From Apium graveolens (lineage: Eukaryota > Streptophyta > Magnoliopsida > Apiales > Apiaceae): DNA of 64,000 nt. The position numbers and the translations under genes were made by a program. Each line of letters starts with the position of its first letter. Position 1 is the first letter of the stretch. Location of the stretch: NCBI RefSeq assembly GCF_009905375.1, contig NC_133647.1, forward strand, positions 136,705,263 through 136,769,262, in the 5' to 3' direction. This document shows positions 57,950-64,000 of the stretch, in pieces. Below the pieces are notes generated by a model. It was not told the DNA's origin. It was given only the letters and a program-made list of their open reading frames with translations, and searched no databases.

Positions 57950-58070
57950 CTTTAGACTTGGGCTTTGGTGGACGGCCACGACCACGCTTGAGTAGCACAT
58001 CTGAGTCTGGCTTCATGTATTGATTCTTGACTAAAATTAGTTCACCGATCATGCCATCTGGGTTTGGTAT
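57950..58070 (-). pseudogene. Exon-like piece encoding an AT-hook
   Basis: On the minus strand a frame after a GTGCTTACTCAG acceptor-like site reads GMIGELILVKNQYMKPDSD, then LLKRGRGRPPKPKSKD. RGRGRPPKPK is a canonical AT-hook that binds the minor groove of AT-rich DNA. The frame then runs into low-complexity Leu/Val codons with no conserved look and ends by 57837. It may be an exon of a transposon gene or of a host nuclear protein; the rest of the gene was not found. Confidence 0.4.
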
Positions 58071-58356
58071 TGAGATGCTGAGTAAGCACGTTGTTGTGGC
58101 AATTTATTACAATATCATCGGTAATTTAAACGTCATAAACTTCTATAACATAAATGAATAACAACAAAATGTTAACATAACCTGCTTTGGGGGCTCGAAC
58201 AATCCGATGATTACAATTATTGAACACTGAAACCATATTTTTTTTGCTAAGAATTTGATCAAACACCTTAAATGAGCTAACAATATTGATGAAATTTACT
58301 TTATTAATGTTATCATTGCAGCAGTTTTGCCGCGTCTACTTCCACATGATTATACA

Positions 58357-58462
58357 GAGAGAGAGAGCGAAGGAGCGAGGGAGGGAGGGCGAGAGGGCGA
58401 GAGGGCGAGAGGGCGAGAGGGCGAGAGAGTGAGAAAGAGCGAGAGGGGGAGGGATGGAGAGA
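58357..58462. repeat. Purine minisatellite (GAGAGGGC)n
   Basis: At least five copies of GAGAGGGC in a row near 58390-58425, inside a longer GA/GGGA tract. The frames it opens on the minus strand (Ser/Pro/Leu repeats) are composition artefacts. Confidence 0.85.
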
Positions 58463-59812
58463 TATAGGCAATATAGATTTGTAGAATCTAAGATTATACA
58501 AAATGATTTGGATACAAAGGTGGACAAGGGATGGCGTGCAAGATGTTATATAAGAATTAAAATGTAGGGCTTTGAACTTTGGGTTTGTTAACCTTTAAAC
58601 TGGGTTACAATTTGGGCTTATAATCAGGCCTGCTTGGGTGAATGAGTTATTGGTCTATAATGATTTCTAAGTAAATAAAAAGGAAAATGAATAAATTAAT
58701 TTAGTGTTTTAAGTTATTAATTTATGAAAAATAAAAAATTATTAATTTAAATTGTGAAATTGGCTGAGTGGTAAAAAATGAGGTGAAAATATATATGAGG
58801 AGGTGAATGGATTCAATTACACATAAATAATGTGCATTGTAACTAGACCCTGCCAACAATTTTGATACACGGATAATAAAGTACACAAACACAAAAAAAT
58901 ACAAACATAATTTATATCGGGTTTGTTTTTTCAAAACAAGTATACGTCACATGACCAAGTAAATAGAATAAAAAATTATATAATTTTTAATCACACACAA
59001 CTAATGAGCTACTCCATTTTTTATCACTGATTCATTATAACTAAACGCAAAATCACTAAAACTTTATCATAAATTATTGATTTACACAAATTATTTACCA
59101 ACTCTTTTGAGATTGAATTAAAATACTATTTTATATTACACAAATTACTAAAATACCGGTTAATGCTAAAATAACTAATTTATTTTACAAAAATCACTAA
59201 TATGTGATATAAAATCACTAATTAATATTGTAAAAATCACTAAAAATTGATACAAAGTTATTACATATTAAACACATCGATTACAACATAAATGCCTATC
59301 TCACAATTATCACCTTAATCAGTTCATCACTATGACTATGTAAACGCAATAATGTCAAACATAAATCAATAAATTTAACTATTAATACACTAATTATTAT
59401 GTGTAGAGAAATTTGAAAGTTTCCTTTATCATATAATTTTTTTGAAAGAACAAACCTTTATTTACAACTCAATATTTTATTAAAAACTTGGAATGGTAAT
59501 TGTGGTTTATTTTAATATAAATTTCATCAATAATAATGTGCAGTTCAATTTGGGATTATGTTTTAATATACCTTATTTGTTTAAATAATCAAGCTCTAAT
59601 AATTAGAATTTTTTAAAATTTTGTGTATTATATTTTTTTAAACCATTTTAACACCCGTACAGTTGAATCATCCAATATTTATTTTGAATTGGAGAAACAT
59701 TATAGGATTATGATCTTAAACACTAAACTGTAATTGCTATAAAGTCTAGGAAATGAACTTTGGAAATATATATTTTTTGCATACAATCCTAACCTTTCAT
59801 AATAAACACATA
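58463..59812. other. AT-rich noncoding DNA with a tRNA-like patch
   Basis: No supported ORF. At about 58758 TGGCTGAGTGG fits the pol III A box, and GGATTCAATTA 50 bp later is a weak B box, so a worn SINE is possible. From 59100 to 59260 the words AAAATCACTAAT and CACTAA recur. Confidence 0.35.
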
Positions 59813-59965
59813 TAGGGCTGTAAACGAACCGAGTCGAGTCAAATTTTTCCTTAATGACTTGGAGTTCGATTTTTTTCTTAACGAGTCCAGCCGAGTTCGA
59901 AAAGTTTAACGATCAGATTTTAATGTTCGAACTCGAGTTCTTTAACAACCGAGTCAAGTTCGAAG
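59813..59965. mobile_element. hAT-like transposon end
   Basis: TAGGGCTGTAAACGAACCGA followed by repeated CGAGT(C/T)GAGT-type words is typical of plant hAT and related nonautonomous ends. The other end was not located. Confidence 0.35.
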
Positions 59966-60956
59966 ATTATGGTAAGTCTGTGGATTCCAGGGGTTTAAAA
60001 CATTCTAATATCACCATGAGGATGAGTGGCAAGTATAAATCTCTTTAAGCCTTATTGAAATATGCATTTTTCATTTCTCATAAAGTCAGTAGTACAATAA
60101 TAAAAATTATCATAATTAAATTTGTATAAATAAGGAATCCTGCAAGGTGAAAGATGATATAGCAAGTTAACATGTTAGAACTAGTTAAGGCTGGTGAATG
60201 TATGTATAACACATGTGAACACGCATTAGCTAAACAATAAAAGTACATGCAAGGTCCACAGAAGAATTCATATGAACTCTTTAGCTTCCATTAAAATGCC
60301 AAAGAGTAGCTTCTGACTGTGTTCTTGCTAATCCCAACCCTGAGTGTACAAAATTACAAAATTGGACAAAAAGATAAATCTTTCTCATCAACAATCCTGC
60401 TGACTTCCATTTCACCATATGATGGGAATCTTCTTAGGCAATATTTAAACATTAAATGATATAAAAAAAGATGTTATTTTAAATTTTAAAGTCTAAAGCC
60501 TCCTGTAAAATCATACATAAATTGTTCATAACTAAAGAATTCGTCAAAATAGATAAACAACAGCGACAACATCAAAGATTTAACTTCAACCTACTTTCCA
60601 AAAGTATAAAAATAAGGTTTAACTTCGATCATAGAGTGTAGAAGATGAATGAGTGCTACACGCAAAGAACAGCTGCACCCATTGCACATTAATGTTTGGA
60701 TTACGGGATCCTGTTATAACATCATATCAGACAAGATAAACTGTTCCCATAATAAAACAGAATGTAACAAGTTCAACAATTTTTAATTATCCGGAACTGA
60801 TACTACTGTGAGAAAATGGAAAGTTTGAGGCATATTTTATATATGTTCTTGATATGATTTCCGGAAACTAATACTTGGAGATTGTTCCTTGACATGAGGA
60901 CTTAAACTTTCATATTTGGATCCAAGATATTTTCTTAGTGGAATCCATGAATATAT
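59966..60956. other. Noncoding DNA, no gene seen
   Basis: No supported ORF or repeat boundary. Confidence 0.4.
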
Positions 60957-61798
60957 TGAGATAAAGTTGCTTGTTTGAAATGGGTTATGGGGATTTTGTC
61001 CCACATTGGTATTGTAAAAGAAAGATATTGAGTTTATATAGCATCTTGTGTTAGTGTTGTTTACAACTATTAGGATAAGTGGAATATTTGTGTGGCCTAG
61101 TGCTAGTGGGAACTCTTATATTTTTTCTTTTCTATTACAAGTTTAATTATTTATATTGATTATTTAATTATTAATATAAAATATATTGAGTAAGGATTAT
61201 TTTAATCATACTCTGAATATATTTTGTAATATTAATTTTAATTAATCAGGATATAATATAAATAATAAGCAAAACCCATTTTGTTTATTTTTTTCTGTTT
61301 TGATACTTGGTGTACCACATCGAGTAAAATAGAAGAACAGCAACTTGAGATGTCTATATATTGAGAGGTATACTTGAGATTAAAAGGACACAATTCTCGG
61401 TGCCTACCTCGCAAACATATATGAGTTGCATAGGTTTTTTTGGGCAAACTGAGGTGCGAGTCGCCGTTGATCATTGTTGGTTCTGTGGCCAGATTGATCT
61501 GTTGTTGTTTTTACCTTGAAGCGATATTGATGCATTCCATCACAGCTTAAGTGGGGGCAATAATCTCTTCAAGAACAGTCCTCTTGAAGGGATTGGCGAC
61601 TCAGCTGTTGTGTTCTTCTTCTTATCAGAATTTGGAAAGCGATAAGAGATAAGTTTTCTTTACTTTCTTTGTCAATTATAGTCTTTATCGTTTGTTATTG
61701 CCTTCGTATTTTATTTCGTTAGTTGGTTATTTTCCATGTTCTTGGTATTATATATATAACTGCCCATTGTTGTTGTATAGTTAGAATTATACCCAACA
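60957..61798 (+). repeat. Probable 5' LTR of a Copia element
   Basis: It lies just before a Copia gag. It contains TTTTGTCCCACATTGGTATT, a phrase frequent in plant Copia LTRs, and ends at TACCCAACA. A normal tRNA-Met primer site is not visible in the 40 bp before the gag ATG, so the leader may be altered. The start is uncertain. Confidence 0.45.
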
Positions 61799-61838
61799 AT
61801 CTTGAACAGATTATCTGTGTTATATATTAATTAGCAAG

Positions 61839-62683
61839 ATGGTTAACGAAACTGCTGATGTTCCTAAAATTGTTGAGACTAGTTTTGGTTCTGGTGGTAC
61901 TACTACCATTGACTGGACCACGTACCGTTTTCCCCAGCCAATAGATTTATCGGGTATGCCTGATAAATTCGGTGGTGGAGTTTCGTTTTCTCGTCGGCAG
62001 AAAAAGTTGAAGCTCTGGTTAACGGTTAAGGGTCTATTTGTAGTGGTACAGTATGATCCTCCTGGGTTGGATCAAGAGAAAGCTGAATCTATTAAGGTTT
62101 ATGCTTTATGGGCTGAGAAGGATGGGGTGACTAGGGCAGCCAATTTTGGCATCCTTGGAGAACACCTTGTTCGATATTTATTCATCAGATGCCTATCCTG
62201 CTAAAGTCTTATGGGATAAGCTGGACCAAACCCATAATACTGATTCTCAAGGATTTGAGAAGTATTCTGTGGCTAGGTTTCTTGATTTTAAGCTGGTGGA
62301 TGGAAAATCCATGACTGAACAGGTTCATAAGTTTGAGATGTTAGTTCATGATTTGGGTGAGTCCGATATGGTCTTACTTGAGAAGTTTTGAGTGATGTCT
62401 GTGATTGAAAAGCTCCCTAAGTCTTGGGAAGAGTTTGCTCTCTCCCTGAAAAGACAGAAAGGAGAGATCACATGGACTAACTTGATGTTGGAAATCTCAG
62501 TGCAGGATCAGCACAAGTCCAAATAGGGACATGTGTTGCCTGTGGAACATGGGAGTTCAAAGGTATATGTAGTTACTGTAGGACAGAAAAGAAAGGTAGT
62601 CACTAGGAAGGCTAACACTAAACCTGACAAGAACAAGGCTAAAAAACCAAAGGCGAACAAACCATGTTGGTCTTGTGGATGGG
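61839..62683 (+). pseudogene. Copia gag, frameshifted and cut at the zinc knuckle
   Basis: The ATG at 61839 starts MVNETADVPKIVE. A stretch DLSGMPDKFGGGVSFSRRQK and WAEKDGVTRAA follows. One extra base near 62140 shifts the frame, after which it reads LASLENTLFDIYSS, VLWDKLDQTH and LVHDLGESD. A TGA lies at 62389-62391 and a TAG near 62525, then a Lys-rich stretch and the start of a zinc knuckle, KPCWSCG. At 62684 another LTR begins, so the rest of gag and pol is displaced beyond the window or lost. The UBN2-type order of motifs identifies Copia gag, which coats the RNA. Confidence 0.75.
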
Positions 62684-64000
62684 TGATAAGTGGCATTTTA
62701 CACCACTTAGAACGTCTTAAAATGGCTTAAATTGGTGTCTTCAAATCAAGTATTTTGTGTATTTGATGCGTTTTTCTAGTGTTTATGCATTTCAGGGTAT
62801 TAGTTGCATTTCGGAGGAGGAATCATCAAGAATAAGCCTTGGCATGTGTTCACCATTGCGAGAGGAAAAGAACGGGCAGATTACGGCGAAGAAACGGAGC
62901 AAACCTGGAAATTTTCCAGTAGGGTCCTGCGCGCCCGCGCAGCAATGCTGAGCGGCCGCGCAGCAGCCTTGCGCGCCCGCGCAGAAATGCTGAGCGGCCG
63001 CGCAGGGTCGGGGAAAATAATATATTGTTTTAGACTTCTACTTCTGTTTGGCTTCCAACTTCTATGTAATCTGAGTTTTATGGGACTATTATATAAGTAG
63101 ATTTGAGACATTTTTCACAGAGTATTAAGAGGGGATTATGTTTTAGATTGTGTTTTACAAGAAGCGAAGGAGATAAGGAAGAAGACCGATTTAGCACACA
63201 GCAACGAAGAGGAAGCATATATTCTTGTGATTCTTGTTTCGTTGTAACGTTGGATGCTAGTTTTCTTGCTTTGACTTATTTACTCTTGTGACGTACTCTG
63301 TTTTAATATAATTAGTTTAGTTGTTATTTTCTTGTGTTCGTTTATCATGATTTCATATGAACCCATGATGGCGATAAGTTCTATTATGGGCTAATCGTGA
63401 TCATGGGGTTGCAACGGATTTATTATGGAATTCTTTAGTTAATTGTTTAATACTTTAGTGTGTGATGATTGCATGATATCTAGTATTGGTTGTGCGTATT
63501 CGTCTTATGTGCGTCGTGAACATATAAGATAGGGTGTTAATCTCTTGTGAAGCGACAGTGGATCTTGAGATTTAGAACTTGCCATGCTAGCATAGGTTCA
63601 TGTACGTTGTGCATGATTAGTGGGTAACTCTAACAGTTTTATTTGCCCTATGTAATCAAAAGGAATAACTTGTGCATAAATCGTTGTGTTGTCAATTTCT
63701 GTAGACATATAGGAACTCAACATAATTGATGACTATTCAATTTCTATCTTAATTGTGGATGTTTGGTAGAATGGTATTAGTACAATGAAAGTTGGCTTTT
63801 ATCAGTTTTATGTTATTCGATTAATATCATCACTATCACATGCTAAAGGTAATAACTATGGTTATAGAAGGAAGTAATAATGAAGTTGTGATCTCATGAG
63901 TATTTTATTATTGATAAATTACAGTGTTAGTTAAGTGGTTAATTAAGTAGTTAATTATAGTTAATATTTAATCAACAATTTTAAGTGTTATTATCTTAAC
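62684..64000 (+). mobile_element. LTR of a further retrotransposon, nested in the Copia gag, running off the window
   Basis: A TGATAAGTGGCATTTTACAC start interrupts the zinc knuckle of the Copia gag. The next 1.3 kb has GC-rich tandem repeats, a TATA-like TATATAAG (about 63089), a leader-like region and AT-rich DNA, in the manner of an LTR. The far end, primer site and duplication partner (expected ATGGG) lie beyond 64000, so class is unknown. Confidence 0.55.
62928..63005. repeat. GC-rich 42-bp tandem repeat with palindromes
   Basis: Two copies of TGCGCGCCCGCGCAG plus (C/A)AATGCTGAGCGGCCGCGCAG, starting at 62928 and 62970. Each half is close to self-complementary (GCGGCCGC, GCGCGC), so it would form stable hairpins and is rich in CpG. 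Confidence 0.8.

Noticed and set aside
58313..58527. Minus-strand ORFs rich in Ser, Leu, Pro and Arg
   Set aside because: They read through the (GAGAGGGC)n minisatellite and have no other support.
1..64000. A novel defence, biosynthetic or other multi-gene system
   Set aside because: I found no set of intact, co-oriented genes. All recognisable proteins are broken transposon genes or gene fragments.

Overview
The window looks like repeat-dense, AT-rich nuclear DNA of a flowering plant, most likely a eudicot. This is judged from plant-type Copia (Sirevirus-like), Ty3/gypsy Tekay/Del-like, CACTA, LINE, SINE and MITE sequences; the family or species cannot be fixed from the sequence alone. I see no intact host gene and no prokaryotic-style operon, CRISPR array or rRNA. 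Nearly everything is a transposable element or a broken gene piece, and most of it is nested.

Layout. (1) 1-5409: the 3' end of a Sirevirus-like Copia element with a decayed late ORF, a polypurine tract and a 3' LTR. A 3.1-kb CACTA element carrying gene-like pieces sits exactly between the tract and the LTR. (2) 5410-21474: the tail of a second CACTA element with a split gene end. It is broken by a complete 14.4-kb Tekay-like gypsy element (6160-20605; LTRs 3.8 kb; target duplication GATTG) whose gag-pol is disabled. (3) 21475-29895: noncoding DNA, an RNase H-domain pseudogene, and two copies (A and B) of a CACTA-like end followed by a ~175-bp tandem array. Between A and B lie a SINE tail, a gypsy remnant and a 1.56-kb solo LTR. 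(4) 29896-32512: a 5'-truncated Copia element that has lost its reverse transcriptase. (5) 32513-35603: mostly unassigned DNA with a Stowaway-like MITE, ending in the last exon of an EF-hand protein gene or gene copy. (6) 35604-49491: a 13.9-kb minus-strand gypsy element with 4.2-kb nearly identical LTRs, target duplication GATAT and a scrambled, coding-dead interior. It splits the EF-hand exon, which resumes at 49492. (7) 49573-54340: a CACTA end, an LTR-like piece and very AT-rich DNA with a perfect 30-bp inverted repeat. (8) 54341-57780: SINE tails, a LINE reverse-transcriptase relic, a gypsy relic and a third CACTA-like end. (9) 57780-64000: an AT-hook exon-like piece, a purine minisatellite, a hAT-like end, and the 5' part of a Copia element whose gag is cut at the zinc knuckle by another LTR that runs off the window.

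The genes do not form a working pathway; the story is one of successive insertions. The most informative points are the young element with a dead and reordered interior (mobilised in trans), the split EF-hand exon, the gene-carrying CACTA at a polypurine-tract/LTR junction, and the two-copy CACTA-like module with a dimeric tandem array.
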